Counted from the stretch's first letter, positions 11,931-24,383 are shown. The stretch: 64,000 bases of DNA from Leucaena leucocephala (GCA_037074615.1 CM073522.1:24860962-24924961); one strand, 5' to 3'. Notes: generated by a model not told the origin, from the letters alone. Translations and numbers: made by a program.

Positions 11931-12201
11931 CTTGGTGCTCTTTTCTCGATCGCAAGAAGTCGACAACTTAAATCAGCTTCCTCTACTAGTATCAACACGA
12001 ATAGCGTTCCAACCACGAATGACGTGCTAGCGCCTCTTATCCCTCTAGGGCCTTCTCAAGATTCCGTCCTCACCGTCTCTATTTTGGCAATTTCTTATCT
12101 GCAAACCTTTTGCACTCTCCTTACCCCCTTTTCTTGTGTGTAGAACCCTAGCCCCTAATTCAAATATATAGGATGCTATCGGGCTTCTAATTGGGCCGGG
12201 C

Positions 12202-12490
12202 TTCAGAATTAATCTTATATTAATTCTGAAATTAATACAATATCATATATTGCATAATTTGATAAGAAACTAATTAAATAAATATCATTTTTATTAAATC
12301 CGTCTCACAGATTTAATTCACCTATTTTTTAATTTAAAATAAAGATAAGACGGAATTATATTTGATTTATTCTCATAAATCAAATTTGAGATATCTTATC
12401 AATTTAAATTTTAAATTCAAATAGATCATATCAATTTAAATTCAAATTCAAAAGTGATAGAGATTTAATTTATCCTTATAAATTAAATCT
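12202..12490. repeat. three perfect AT-rich hairpins in copia-type LTR
   Basis: Inverted repeats with 11-12 bp perfect stems and 4-6 nt loops lie at 12202-12230, 12360-12385 and 12461-12490. They may form structure near the LTR RNA end. Confidence 0.6.
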
Positions 12491-13460
12491 TGCAAATATC
12501 TCTTATATTATATATAATATATAAACACAAATTTATATATATATAAAATATATAAATTCACCCTAGATTTATTCATTGAATCAAGACATGTCTTAGATTC
12601 AATGAACCTGGACATCACAGCTCGAGTTGGGCTATTTTGTGTGCGACCCTGTAGGCCCATATGAAGTTGGCAGTGGGCCAGTTATTATACTGATCCACAA
12701 GTCGTAAGCGGTCTCTAGCAAGACATTATGACTACCCAAATCATATGAGGATCGATGAACGATATTACTTTCATACAACCATATCACGTCCCTTTTGTCA
12801 CACGATATTTCCGTCATGGATGAGGCATGGAGAACGTCATCCTCCTGTTCCTGATCGTTACTTTCTCGATCCCTGAGTAGTCTGACTATAGAAATGGAAC
12901 TACCCTTCCATTACAGTATGGCCATACATTTCTCAGACTCACTCATCGAGGGGCCCAATAATATCTCTCTACGAATGTGAGGGACAAATTCCATCTTGAC
13001 CATTCACATTCCTCCGCATGCAAAACCACTGAGCCCAAACATAGCCTTTATGATCACTCGGTCAAAAGTGACTTTTGATTAGGTCAAAGCTGAGCGTTTG
13101 TCATGTAGGAATCCATGATGATCTCAGGTCAAAGGGCATAGTGACATAGTTTGTATATGAGAGAAACTTATGACTTAACCCATGCAGTTCTCTCATAGCT
13201 GGTCGGTCCAACACCCTGTACTCTTACATGTGCCTATGACTTTGATTTATATTTGTATATATCTTCAAAGTCATACTGGTCTTATTTCATCTCTTCTCCC
13301 GCATAGATGACAGACCAGGGACATTTAGGATAAGATCATGAGTTATCCAAGGATGGACATCACAGTAAACATGCAAATAATGTTATAACATAATTAAGAA
13401 ATTCATAAATCAACAATGTTCATAATATAATGATTGGCCCCTAGGGCACAATCTCCAACA

Positions 13461-14137
13461 TAGGTACCAAATGGACATGTGAATGTGGTTTTCACTTGAT
13501 CTTCTGGTGTAATTGGAACTTGAAAATATCCTGAAAAACCATTAAGAAAATAGTAATTAGCCTTTCCAGCAAGTCTTTCCAACATTTGTTCTATAAATGG
13601 TAAAGGAAAATAGTCCTTCCTAGTTGCATCATTCAATTTCCTATAATCAATGCACACTCTCCATGAATTCTGCACTCTAATAGGGATTAGTTTATTATTT
13701 TCATTTCTTACCATAGTTATACCGCTCTTCTTAGGCACTACATGAACTGGACTTACCCATTCACTTTCTAAAATTGGGTAAATAATGCCAGCATTTAACA
13801 ACTTAGTCACCTATTTCTTGACTACATCAGATATCAAGGGGTGTAGTCTACTTTGTTGCTACTTAATAGGCTTAGCTCCATCATTTAACAGAATTTTATG
13901 TGTGCATACAGATGCATTTATACTAGGTATATCAGCTAAAGCCCAAACTATTGCTTTCTTATGTGTTTTTAAGACTGAAATTAATCTCTCTTCCTCAGAA
14001 ACATAAAGTGCATTAGCAATTATGATAGGTAATATATTATTTTTAGCCAAAAACACATATTTAAGGTTACTAGGAAGTGGTTTGAGTTCCAACTCAGGTG
14101 GCTGGACAATTGATGGAACCAACTTCTGAGTTTCCAA
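13461..14137 (-). pseudogene. Athila RT, N-terminal part
   Basis: The minus strand encodes the Athila pre-RT linker (PPELELKPLPSNLKYVFL, 13859-14137). After a break near 13810 the RT fingers follow: WVSPVHVVPKKSG, WRVCIDYRKLN and FPLPFIEQMLERLAG, ending TFTCPFGTY where the solo LTR entered. Residues read beyond 13461 in this frame belong to the solo LTR. Reverse transcription was its role; the frame is now broken at several places. Confidence 0.88.
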
Positions 14138-14376
14138 AGCTACAACAGGTTTTAATAATTATGTCATCATAGGTTCTGCAACATCCAATTCTGTCCCTGC
14201 AATTAATCCTCAGCAAAAAGGTCAGTAACAGCAAAAGAACAAGATTATAGGGTGGAAAGTAAGCTATCAACTGAAATATGGTTAATACTTGACACATCAC
14301 CACTACTATTCAAGGAAAATTCAGAAGAAGAAGAAATTTCATATTCAAGCATTTCACATTCAGCTTTATCAGAATT

Positions 14377-15045
14377 TTACAGCAGTAGCATTTGATGTTC
14401 ATCTTTAGCTTCCTCAATATATGCATCAATTGTACTTAAGCCTAACAGTGAGTAATCTTTAAATAGATGTCTCATTGCTTCATAGACATTAAAAGTTATG
14501 ACATTATAACCCACTTCTATTGTAATGCTCCCATTTTTCATACTTATCACAGTGTTGGTTGTCCTAAAAAATGCCCTACCCAAGATAATAGGTCCCTCTG
14601 AATTTGACTCATGTGACATGTCTTAAAAATATGCAAGTATAATCAAGTCTTTGACCTTCACTAATATGTCTTTTAACGGTCCCTCTGGTTTCCTAGTGGT
14701 TCGATCAGCAAGCTGCACTATCATTGAAGTCTCCTTAAGTGAGCCCATGCCTATGCCTATGCCTAATGATGTACAAATGGAAGTTAGCATTACATTAATA
14801 GCTACACCAAGATCTAACAAAGCATTAGGACACTGAAACTTGCCAATAGTAATTGGAATTGTAAATGAACCTGTATCATCACATTTTATAGGAAGCTGTG
14901 GTTTAAGTAAAGCTGACATACCAGATCCTACTTGAACCCTTTCATTTGGTTTGCAAATTCTTTTATTAGTGCAGAGTTCTTTCATAAATTTCCCATACTT
15001 TGGTATACTCTTGATTAGATCCACAAGTGGCACATTAACTTCCAA
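14377..15045 (-). pseudogene. Athila aspartic protease region
   Basis: Minus-strand reading gives the Athila pre-protease segment (KFMKELCTNKR) and then the active-site flap ALLDLGVAINVM, where the usual Athila form is DLGASINVMP. The segment ILGRAFFRTTNTVI follows in the next piece (14377-14619). A stop separates the two pieces near 14620. This enzyme would have processed Gag-Pol. Confidence 0.8.
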
Positions 15046-15582
15046 TTTACCTAACAGATTCAGAATATCTTATTCTTGTTTTTCTTTAAAAACCTTCTTT
15101 GGACACATGTATGCATTAGGAAAAGGTAGGTGCTTAATACTTATCTCTTTGTCATTCTGCTTTGCATCTTCATGCTCCTTTTTATTTTGGTTTCTGCTAG
15201 ATTCCTAACTTACATTGCTAGAATTAGCAGCTGATTCACGCATATCAGAATGTTGTGCAACATCCTTTATTTTAGTTTGCTCATTATGCTGTTGCAATAT
15301 ACCCTTCTTCTTGCTGCTTTCTGATTCTAGAATAAATGAGGATATTTCTTCAGTCAATTCTTTAGTTTCAGATCCATTTCACTGCTAATTTGATTCATTA
15401 TTCTTCTTATCAGCATCTATTTTCCCCACTATTTTACCACTTCTCAAGCTCATAGCATTAACAGATTTTGGGTTAACAACTGTTTTTAAAGGTAGACTTC
15501 TTCCCATTCTGGCCTGAACATCATTTACTTAATTGGCTAGCTGTGATACATAGCCATTAATGTTTTCAACTTTTGTTTCCCA

Positions 15583-16877
15583 CTATTCTAATTTGCTCTC
15601 CAAAGCAACAAACTTAGATTCTGCCATTGCTAAATTGTTCTCCACTATAGACCTCAAATCCTTGAAGTTAGAGCTGAAGTATGTGTTCATGGAATTTATA
15701 TTTGAGTTCATCACATTGATGCTCTTGAGTATCTCAGAAATTCCATTATCCTTTGCAGCATTAGATACTTCTATGGCTCTAGAGGATTCAGCCACTTGCT
15801 TGTCATTGTTGAATCTATTTTGACCAGTAGCTCCACCTCCATCTCTCCATCTAAAATTAGGATGCTCTCTCCATCCTTCATTGTATGTATTAGAGTATGG
15901 ATTCCTTTGTATATACTAGTTTGGTCTTCCTTGATAGATAGCTGATACATCCTCATGATTGATATGCATTGGAGAAGAACAAAACTTACAACTAGAAGCA
16001 ACTAGAGCTTGAGAATATGGGCTTTGAATATGTGAATTGCCCAGTTGAGTAGTTAAGTTGTTGATTTGAGCACTCATAGAAGCAACTTGAGAAGACAAAT
16101 TATTATGATCTTGAGAAAAACTTGCAGAAGCCTAATGCACTTTTCTAGCATCATATACACCATACTGCTAGTTATTATTTGCTATCTTCTCAATTAAGTT
16201 TCATGCTTCATCAGGAGTTAGATCATCAATGGAACCTCCAGTAGCTGCATCCAAATTCTTTCTGCATGCATGGCGTAATCCTGAATGAAAGTACTGCACT
16301 AAATATTCCATTGGAATCTGATGATATAGACATCTAGCCATCAACTCTTGAAATCTGCTCCAAAACTCATAGAAAGACTCTTCAGCATACTGTTTTGCAA
16401 TAAAGATTTCCTTCCTTAATGTAGCAGTCTTTGATAAAGGAAAATATCTCTCCAAGAAGGTATTTCTTAAGTTGTTCCAGGAGTGTAGAGCTTGAGGTGC
16501 ATGATATGGCAGCATATAGAACCATTCTTTTGCCTTTCCTCCTAGTGTAAAATAGAATACTTGTCTCTGCCAGCATCCATATCAGCACCTATAGTCTTTA
16601 TAGTTGAGCAAACCCACTACATAGTCTGCAAATGCTTGAAAGGATCCTCACCTTCCAATCCATAATACTTTGGTAAGTTACTCAGCAAAGGACCATTCAA
16701 CTCAAAGTTCACATCTAGAGCAGGACAAGTGTGAAAAGGATCATAATTTGCATTAGAAGAAGTGAGTTCTCTTATTCTCCTACGTGGCCTTCTATTGTTC
16801 ATGTTATTTTCTGCATGTTGCTTATTTTGATTCTTTTTATTATGAGTATGAGATTCACCTACATTAACATGCTCCAT
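15583..16877 (-). pseudogene. Athila gag
   Basis: The ATG at 16877 opens a basic N-terminus with RRPRRRIRELTSSN, followed by NFELNGPLLSNLPKYYGLEGEDPFKHL, the Athila gag signature. The next block (16201-16515) has the retrotransposon gag domain: WNNLRNTFLERYFP and LYHQIPMEYLVQYFHSGL. The C-terminal part (15771-16098) contains degenerate cysteine/histidine residues and an NPYSNTYNEGWREHPNFRW-type segment, then a coiled region (15583-15795). Frameshifts and stops separate the blocks. Confidence 0.85.
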
Positions 16878-17128
16878 GACAAGATGATTATCTAGGATTA
16901 TACCAGAAGCAGGTTTAATCTCAGCAACAATAGATTGACTAGAAAAACTAAGCTCAGATGCAACACTAGCTTGATTTTAGATTTTAGCCTTCTTAATTTG
17001 CCTAAGTGTTCTATTGATTTCTCTATCTAATGGAAAGAATTTAGAGCTTTTGTTCATGCAAATCACACTCAACAATTATGTAGGATATCACAATGCAGCA
17101 ATTTTAGCAATTATGATGAAGTAATCGC

Positions 17129-17625
17129 AGTTCAAAAAGATAAGGTCGCGACTACAAGGACTCTAGGTCACGACTAAAAAGTTCAGAGAGCAGATATCGT
17201 GATAAAAATGAACTTCAAGTCGCGATTGACAGTGATAGAGAGGAAAAAAATTTTAATCAGGATTTTTAGTCTCGACCAAATGTCACTTTGGTTGCGACTA
17301 AATCACAGAGAGCAAAGGTTTGAAGTTAGAAATTTCTGGTTACGACCAAAATGTACTCCGGTAGCGACCAAAAACCACAGAGTTTTAGTAGTGACTAAGT
17401 GTCAATTTCGTTATGACTAGAAATCATAGAGATGAAAATTTTTGAAAAATATTTTGTTAGTTACGACCAAAATGCACTCTGGTCGTGACTAAAAGTTACA
17501 GACAGTAAATCTGAGTTGAAAACTGATTTCAGGTTGCGACTAAATGTGTATATGGTCACGACTAGAAATCATAGAGCACTGTAGTAACGACTAAGAAGCC
17601 AAATGGTTGTGACTAAACAGATATA
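17129..17625 (-). repeat. GTCGCGAC-type repeat array in Athila leader
   Basis: About fifteen units of the form GGTCGCGACTA or decayed forms (GGTCACGACTA, GGTTGCGACTA, GGTTACGACCA, AGTAACGACTA), usually 20-40 bp apart, lie in the untranslated leader between PBS and gag. The changes concentrate at the two CpG sites of the palindrome, as expected from methylcytosine deamination. Confidence 0.8.
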
Positions 17626-17718
17626 AAACGCAAAATTCACAGAAAAGCTAAAATAACTACCTAATTTTTATGTTTTTAGGGCCCAGGAGATTGCTTAGGA
17701 AACCTTAACAAGTAAGGC

Positions 17719-17736
17719 TCCCCGGCAACGGCGCCA
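17719..17736 (-). other. primer binding site, tRNA-Asp
   Basis: The minus strand reads TGGCGCCGTTGCCGGGGA, the standard Athila primer site, 3 nt from the LTR start at 17740. Confidence 0.93.
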
Positions 17737-17739
17737 TTT

Positions 17740-19179
17740 TGATAACTGTCGTTTCTAATTATCAAACAAACTAAGCTAACCAATAGTAAAGTGGAGGCTA
17801 ACCTAGGTCGATTCACAAGGAGCCTAAATAGATGCTAAGTTCCTAATTAATCTAATGAGCCACAAATTAACGAGTTAATAAGATGAATTGTGTGATAAGA
17901 TGTTTGAACTAAAATTGAATGTAAATCATAAGCTACTGTTTATGATTTTATGTGGTTATGATTATGAAATGAATCAATGACAAGTGTGTTCCCTTGGAGA
18001 TTACCTTACCTTCATTATCCACAAAATATGAGAAGTTAACCAGTTGAATTAGAATATGTTAGCTAACAACTCGCTAGCTAAATCTCAATCATAGCTACAA
18101 CTAGCAAACATTGAATAGAGAGTAGGAATCATTCAACTCAGAGGTAGTAGAATATGAATTAAACAGAATCACTTCAATTAATCACATCTATGTTCAACTC
18201 GATCAAAGATAAGAATCAATCAAAGGATCATTTATGTAGAAATAAGAAATTCAACTCAGTTCCCTACTTCTTTGTCGTCTACTTCTCTAATTGCATTAGT
18301 AATCACAGAATTAATTACATCAACTCGATACAATCAAATCTGAATTAAAAACACAATGAACTCCCTGTTCAGCTCAAGGATTCTAGTTTAGTGTCATCTC
18401 CAAGGTAGCACAATAGCTTAGCCTTGCATTATCTTTTGAACTCTAGCAGCAACATAAATCATAGCGGCAGTCATGATGGAAGAAGAACGAGAAGATGAAA
18501 TAGATATGCAGAACTTTCCTCTGGTTCTATTGACTAGAACAGAGGAAAGTTGTAGAAGAGAAAATGAAGGTGGAGAGAAGAGTGGTTTGCATGAATGTGA
18601 TATAAATTATGAATGCTATGTGCGTGTATCCAGTCCCCCCAATCAAGTGTGTTATGTGATTCATATATAGCTACAGATGAAATAGGTGATCAGATGCATG
18701 AACAAATCTCTTCTTTAGTCCACTTGCTTTTGTTAGCACATGTCAATTCTGTTTACAGCACATGCTCCCCACTTGTTGTTAGAAACTTATTCATTCTGTT
18801 CAGATGGAGTATGCTAATGTGTGAACAGTGCCAGATATGTGAACAATGCTCCTTTATATGCCAGCATATGCATGATCTCCCACTTGCAATTTGTTATCAG
18901 CTCTTGTTTGCAGTCTATTAAGTCCAGCTATTCAGTTCATCATATGCTTAAATCACCTTCTATCCAGCTGTCCCTTCTGTTGCTTTGTCCTATCATGGAA
19001 AATGGGAATAAATAGATTTATTTATCCAATTAATCATTAAAATCACATCAATTAATTCTCAACTATTCCAATTCTATTTTATTAATTAATTACTCAACAT
19101 AATAGTAAATGTGGACAGAATTAATAATAAAACTCTCTTTTAACATATTGAAAATCATTACAAATATAAGTTTATCACA
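17740..19179 (-). repeat. Athila 5' LTR
   Basis: A 1440-bp LTR. In sense it starts TGTGATAAAC (19179) and ends CAGTTATCA (17740) right before the PBS. Sequence right of 19179 begins CCCTC, which should be the target-site duplication; its partner lies left of the window. No coding potential is seen. Short ORFs at 18473-19015 are judged to be chance. Confidence 0.85.
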
Positions 19180-19259
19180 CCCTCATGGTCAATCACAAAT
19201 TCTGTAATACTTCCTTTTTTGATCAAATCTCACAACTTGCATAATCTCGGATCAGAGTA

Positions 19260-20867
19260 CTAAGCCTCCTTAATCTGTTCATTTAGAGAGGAATGAGCCT
19301 GCAAATGAGCTAAAAGCTCTCCTCTATCAACACTTTCAAATACGACTCCCTCTTGCTCCACTTTATGAATTTCCTGTACTAGTGGTCTTCTTTCCATATT
19401 TATATGTGCCAAGCTACCCATAAACTTTCTGCTTAAAGTATCAGCCACCACATGCACTTTGCCAGGATGATACAAAACTGTACAATCATAATCTTTTAAC
19501 AATTCCATCCATCTTCTCTGTCTGAGATTCAGATCCATCTACTCAAAAATGTACTTGAGACTCTTGTAATCAATGAAAATCTCACAAGTTTCACCATACA
19601 GATAATGTCTCCAAACCTTTAAAGAAAACACCACTACGGCCATTTCTAAATCATGAGTTGGATAATTTTACTCATGCTTCTTAAGCTTTCTAGAGGCATA
19701 AGCAATTACCTGCCCATTTTGCATTAATACACAGCCTAAACCAATTCGGGAAGCATCATAATACACTATGTACCCTCCAACTCCTGAAGGTAAGCTTAAA
19801 ACTGGAGCGGAAGTCAAAGACTCCTTTAAATTCTGAAAACTTCCCTCACACTTATTATCCCAAAGGAATTTCACATTCTTTTGAGTTAATCTTATCAATG
19901 GAGCAGCTATTCTTGAAAAATCCTTCACAAAACGGGGATAATATCTTGCGAGGGCCAAGAAACTTTGAATCTCTATGACCGTTGTAGGTCGTGGCCAACT
20001 TTTGACTACCTTAACCTTGCTAGGATCAACTTGAATATTGTCTTTTGACACCACATGCTCCAAGAAAGTGACTTCATTCAACTAGAATTCACATTTAGAA
20101 AACTTAGCATAAAGCTATTGTTCTCTCAACTTTTACAACACTAACAGCAAATGATGCTCATGCTCCTCTGTACTCTTGGAGTATACTAAGATATCATCAA
20201 TAAACACGATTATAAACTTGTCAAGAAATGATTTAAATACCCGATTCATCAGGTCCATGAATGTTGCAGGAGCATTTGTCAAACCAAAAGATATTACCAA
20301 AAATTTGTAATGACCATAACGGGTTCTAAATGCGGTCTTTGGAATATCTTCCTTCTTGATCTTTAATTGATGATACCCTGATCGCAAGTCTACCTTTAAA
20401 AAATATTGTACTCCTTGCAACTGATCAGAAAGGTCATCAATGCACGGTAACAGATACTTATTCTTTATGGTCACTTTATTAAGTTGTAGACAGTCAATGC
20501 ACAGCCTCAAGGATCCATCTTTCTTTTTCACAAACAACACTGGTACACCCCATGGAGAAGTGTTGGGTCAAATAAACCCCTTGTCTAACAGTTCTTCCAG
20601 CTAAGTCTTCAATTCCCTTAACTCTAATGGCGCCATCCTATATGGCAGAATAGAAATTGGCTGAGTGCCAGGAATAACATCAATACCAAATTCTATCTCT
20701 CTATATGGAGGTAAGCCAGGCAATTCCTCTGGAAAGCCATCAAGAAATTCCCGAACAACTGGAATTTGATTTAAGCTAACAGTAGGCTTATCAACATCTT
20801 TCACTATAGCCAAAAGTCCCTGACAACTCTTTATCAATAATCTCTGTGCTTTTAGAGCAGAAATCAT
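19260..20867 (-). pseudogene. chromovirus RT and RNase H
   Basis: In sense order: the RT entry segment (VVREFLDGFPEELPGLPP, 20601-20867), RT fingers and palm at 20133-20540 (VKKKDGSLRLCID, YHQLKIKKEDIPKTAFRTRYG, SFGLTNAPATFMDLMN, IVFIDDILVYSK), thumb and RNase H start at 19668-20081 (RYYPRFVKDFSRIAAPL, YDASRIGLGCVLMQNG, IAYASRKLK) and the RNase H end at 19260-19538 (LYHPGKVHVVADTLSRK). The IDD of the RT active site is intact. Stops fall between the blocks near 20590, 20110 and 19540. Confidence 0.9.
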
Positions 20868-20894
20868 GTTAGTCAGCCTCTCTACTTCATTCCC

Positions 20895-22549
20895 TTACAA
20901 TACAAAAGGAGTTTTACTTGGAATATTAAATTTCACCACTCTCAAGTGGAAATCAACAGTAGCATAACAAGAGGCTAACCAATATATGCCTAATATCACA
21001 TCAAAATCAATCATGTCAAGAATCATTAAATCAACAAGACTTTCTCTTCCCTCAAAAAATACTTCACAAGATTTATACACCTGTGAAACTAACAAAGATT
21101 CTCCAACTGGGGTAGCAACCGAGAAAGGACAATCAAGTTTGACAAAGTCTTTACCTAACCTTTTAGCAAAATATACTGAAACACAAGAATTTGTCGATCC
21201 AGGGTCAAATAATGCATAAGCATTTTGAGAACATATAGTAATAATACCTGTAACTACAGCATTAGAGGCCCGAGCATCTTGCCTCATCATAGCATACACC
21301 CTCTCTTGGCCTTGCCTTGAAGAAGGTTGTGCCCTTTTTCTCAAAGGTCTTCCTGATGTAACTATACCTGTTGAGGTAGAAGTTTCTCTAATAGATGGGG
21401 CTACAAAAGTAGTAGGGCAGGGAGAAGGTTGAGCTAATCCATAACTCAAAGTTGGTTGAGCTAACGGACAATCTCTCTTCATATGACTCGGTTGTCTACA
21501 CCCATAACAAATACCTGAGGCCTTACGACAGGCTCTTGAATGATAATTCCCACAAATAGCACAAGGAGACCTAGAATAATTAGACTGGCTCATAGCAGGC
21601 TGAGGTCTAGCACCTCTAAATTTAAGTCTCGGATCTGAAGCACCCACGGAGGGTCCATAAGATCTAAGCACTAGCTGCATAGCAAATGATGGGGATTGGC
21701 CCTGAGAGCGATTCCCTTTAAATAAAGACCCTTGGAATTTTTCGCTCCCTATCTTATGCTTCTTAGAAACTCCTTCTTCTTAAATATGCCTCAGCTCAAT
21801 TTTTAAAGCAAAATCAACCACATCAGCATAGGAAGCAAAATGGTTTAGCATAGGGGCCATAGCATCATGTATATATATAAGCAATCCTTGGATGAATCTA
21901 CCAATCTTATCCTTCTATGAAGGAATCAATATAGATGCCTAAGAAGAAAGCTCTTTAAACTTCCTATGATACTCGGCCACTATCATTCCCAAAGTATACT
22001 TCAACAATAGGAACTCTTTGATTCTGGCATCCTTCTTACTCTGGGAAAGATAGCATTTCAAACAAATTTCCTTAAAATTATACCATGACAATGATGGTAC
22101 TATATCTCCCTGTAAACCCAGAACTATCTTGCTCTAGGCATTAGCTACCCCTTCTAACCGAAATAAAGCAAATTCCACATACTGAATATCAGGGCATCTC
22201 AGAGCTCTGTACATCTTCTCAATACCTTCCAGAAATTCCATAGGTTCTTCTCTAGAATCAAAACCCGTGAACGTAGGAGGATCCAACTTGATGAATTCTG
22301 ACAACTTGACTGCTATATTATCCTCTTCAATTACATTATGTGGTTCTTCTTGAGTCTCGGGTCTAGATGATATGGAAATTTTAGGAGATTATGGATTAGA
22401 TGGTTCAGCTTCATATAGGATCTCTTGAAGAGGTCTAAGGGGTTGACCTCCCCTAGTACTAGCTCCCTTACGACCATGTCCTCTACCTCTAGGGGTAAGT
22501 CACTTTACTGCGTAGAGCCTCTATCCGAAGCCCTATCACTCTTAGAGCT
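20895..22549 (-). pseudogene. chromovirus gag and protease
   Basis: The first part (about 22549-21690 in sense) encodes a retrotransposon gag domain with several stops. The open stretch 20895-21680 (261 codons) has the zinc knuckles CAICGNYHSRAC and CYGCRQPSHMKRDCP and then the aspartic protease active site ALFDPGSTNSCVS, with FDVILGIYWL near the end. DPGST replaces the usual DTG or DSG, as is common in this group. The PBS region upstream looks deleted. Confidence 0.85.
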
Positions 22550-23174
22550 TGTAACATCCTTACTTTTGTACATATTAGGGATCATTTGGTAGCATTTAGA
22601 ATCACTTGACCTTTGAAGTAAATTAGCTAAATCTAGAATTTTTACTCTTGGCGAATTACTGTTCATAGGGTATTCCAGATTAGGCGATAAACTTCAAAAA
22701 ATCATAATTAATTCTAGAAACATCGGAATGAAGTGGTTCAGCTCAAATCTAACACCTTGAAATTTAAGGGAAAAATAAGTTTCTGACCAAATTTTTATCC
22801 AATTAATACAGTTTATTTGTCAAAGTTTACTGCTCATTTTGTCAAAAATTTTGAAAATAGATTTTGGTCCCCATCTTTGGAAAATTTGTTTTCTTTGTAC
22901 AAATATCGAAATAAGGTGTTCTTGGTGTCAAAAAAAATCTTGACACGTTAAATAAATGTATGTAAAATTTCATACATTTATCTCATCATTTACTATTTTC
23001 CATTACATTATGAACATTATTGCTTAAACTGGTCATACCACATCATTACTTGCAACAATTCTTCACATAACATCATATAACATTTACATTGACCAATCCC
23101 TAACTCCTCTTCATGCTTCTTCAGCCTCTTTCATCATTCATAAACCTGTTGGGATTGGGATTACATGGATGGGG

Positions 23175-23196
23175 TGAGATTTCTGGGGAAATCTCA
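23175..23196 (-). other. conserved LTR leader hairpin, length variant
   Basis: Stem TGAGATTTC / GAAATCTCA, 9 bp, loop TGGG (plus strand). Compared with the other copies, one T on the left arm and one A on the right arm are added together, so pairing is kept. Confidence 0.65.
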
Positions 23197-23861
23197 GTAG
23201 CAAACGGTACTAAACAATGCATGTATTAATGTAACTACTTGTGCTTGCTTGTGAAAGTGTTAACATTGTGTAATGTGCATGCTTCAATGTATCATATGAA
23301 ATACAATTGGCCAAAGTGATCATAGAAACAGAGCTTCAATCATCTACACATATGCACACATAAGCCTTAGCACAATCAAGCATAACATTCAATACATACA
23401 AGTTTAGGGTAAGTTTACTACCTCATATACTTGACTTTTTTTCACTTTAACTTTGCTCTTTCTTCTTACTTCTCCTTGATGTGTGGCTACCTCTTTTGAA
23501 CACACCAACAAATCCTAACATCACATAATCATCCATTCATTACCATTTAACTTTCTTGAACATTAAACTTACTTTAACTTAACATAACTTCCTCTAATCT
23601 TTACCAATTGACTTGGCCTTTGAATCAATTGATGTCTTGACCTTACCCTACACAATTTCATCTTTAGAATCCATTTATGAGCTTAGAATCATGAAATTCC
23701 AGCTCCCATGCACTGTTCTGGACAAATTTGAAAAATATATATAATTCTTCCAAAAATTCTCATTTTGATTCCAATGCTTCCCATACTTGTTTCTCTACTT
23801 TATCCCACATAACTTTTCATTTTAAAACCATTGGAAGCATCAAAATCATGAAAATCCAATC

Positions 23862-23883
23862 ACTGTTCACGCGTGTGAACAGT
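23862..23883. other. ACTGTTCAC inverted repeat
   Basis: ACTGTTCAC and GTGAACAGT face each other across a 4-nt loop (GCGT). The solo LTR at 24548-27807 has the equivalent at 26389-26412 with a 10-bp stem and loop ACGA. Confidence 0.6.
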
Positions 23884-24375
23884 ACAGAGAAGACTTTTAA
23901 CAATTACAACTTTAATTCCAATGCTTCCAAGGTTCAAAACCCATCAATCCTACACAAAATCATCATATAAATTCAATGGAAGCATTAGATCATTAAAATT
24001 CATTCTTCTTCTATCATGAACAGTGCATACCAAAAGGTCTCTTTCATGGCAAAGTCAAGAATATCAACTTGATTCAATAACCAATAATCTAAACCAACTT
24101 ATCTAAGCCTTAATCACATAGTTCTACCTTTATCTCCTTCTTCCTCCTTTAACTTAAGATTTGGACAACAAGTATACTCTAGGTTTAATGGAATTTCCAA
24201 CCACTAAAACCTAGGTTTTACCCTTCCAAAACACATAAATAAACTAAGAAGGATTGCTTACCTTAGGTACTTGCTTGGGTGGCTTCTCCTTGATCTTATT
24301 TTGAGTTCTTTCTTCATTTTGGCATGGTTTCCCCAAGGGTACTCTAGATGCACAAAATTATGAAGACAAGAGTGG

Positions 24376-24383
24376 GTATTTAT
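24376..24383 (-). promoter_or_regulatory. LTR TATA box
   Basis: TATAAATA on the minus strand in the same relative position as in the other large LTRs. Confidence 0.55.

Larger units (their letters stand above)
11543..13460 (-). mobile_element. copia-type solo LTR in Athila RT
   Basis: A 1918-bp unit with a perfect 5-bp duplication TAGGT (11538-11542 and 13461-13465). In sense it begins TGTTGGAGATTGTGCCCTAG, the typical start of Angela/Tork-like copia LTRs, and ends CCCTTCA. It has no internal repeat pair or coding region, so it is a solo LTR left by LTR-LTR recombination. It contains a GTCGCGAC cluster (11667-11930), a 51-bp tandem repeat and three AT-rich hairpins (12202-12490). The clade is inferred from the terminus only. 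Confidence 0.8.
1..19179 (-). mobile_element. Athila-type Ty3/gypsy retrotransposon, interrupted, 3' part off-window
   Basis: Read on the minus strand the order is 5' LTR (17740-19179), tRNA-Asp PBS, repeat-rich leader, gag, protease, RT and the start of RNase H, then the window edge. Gag and protease-RT wording is typical of Athila. Two insertions with perfect target-site duplications split the RT: a copia-type solo LTR at 11543-13460 and a gag-only element at 589-11398. Once these are set aside the RT segments are in linear order, which fixes the nesting order. The element itself lies in the pol of an older chromovirus: chromovirus RNase H coding resumes just past 19179. It has many stop codons and cannot be autonomous. 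Confidence 0.88.

Noticed and set aside
13403..13460. C-terminal residues of the RT frame (VGDCALGANHY)
   Set aside because: These codons belong to the inserted copia-type LTR and not to the RT.
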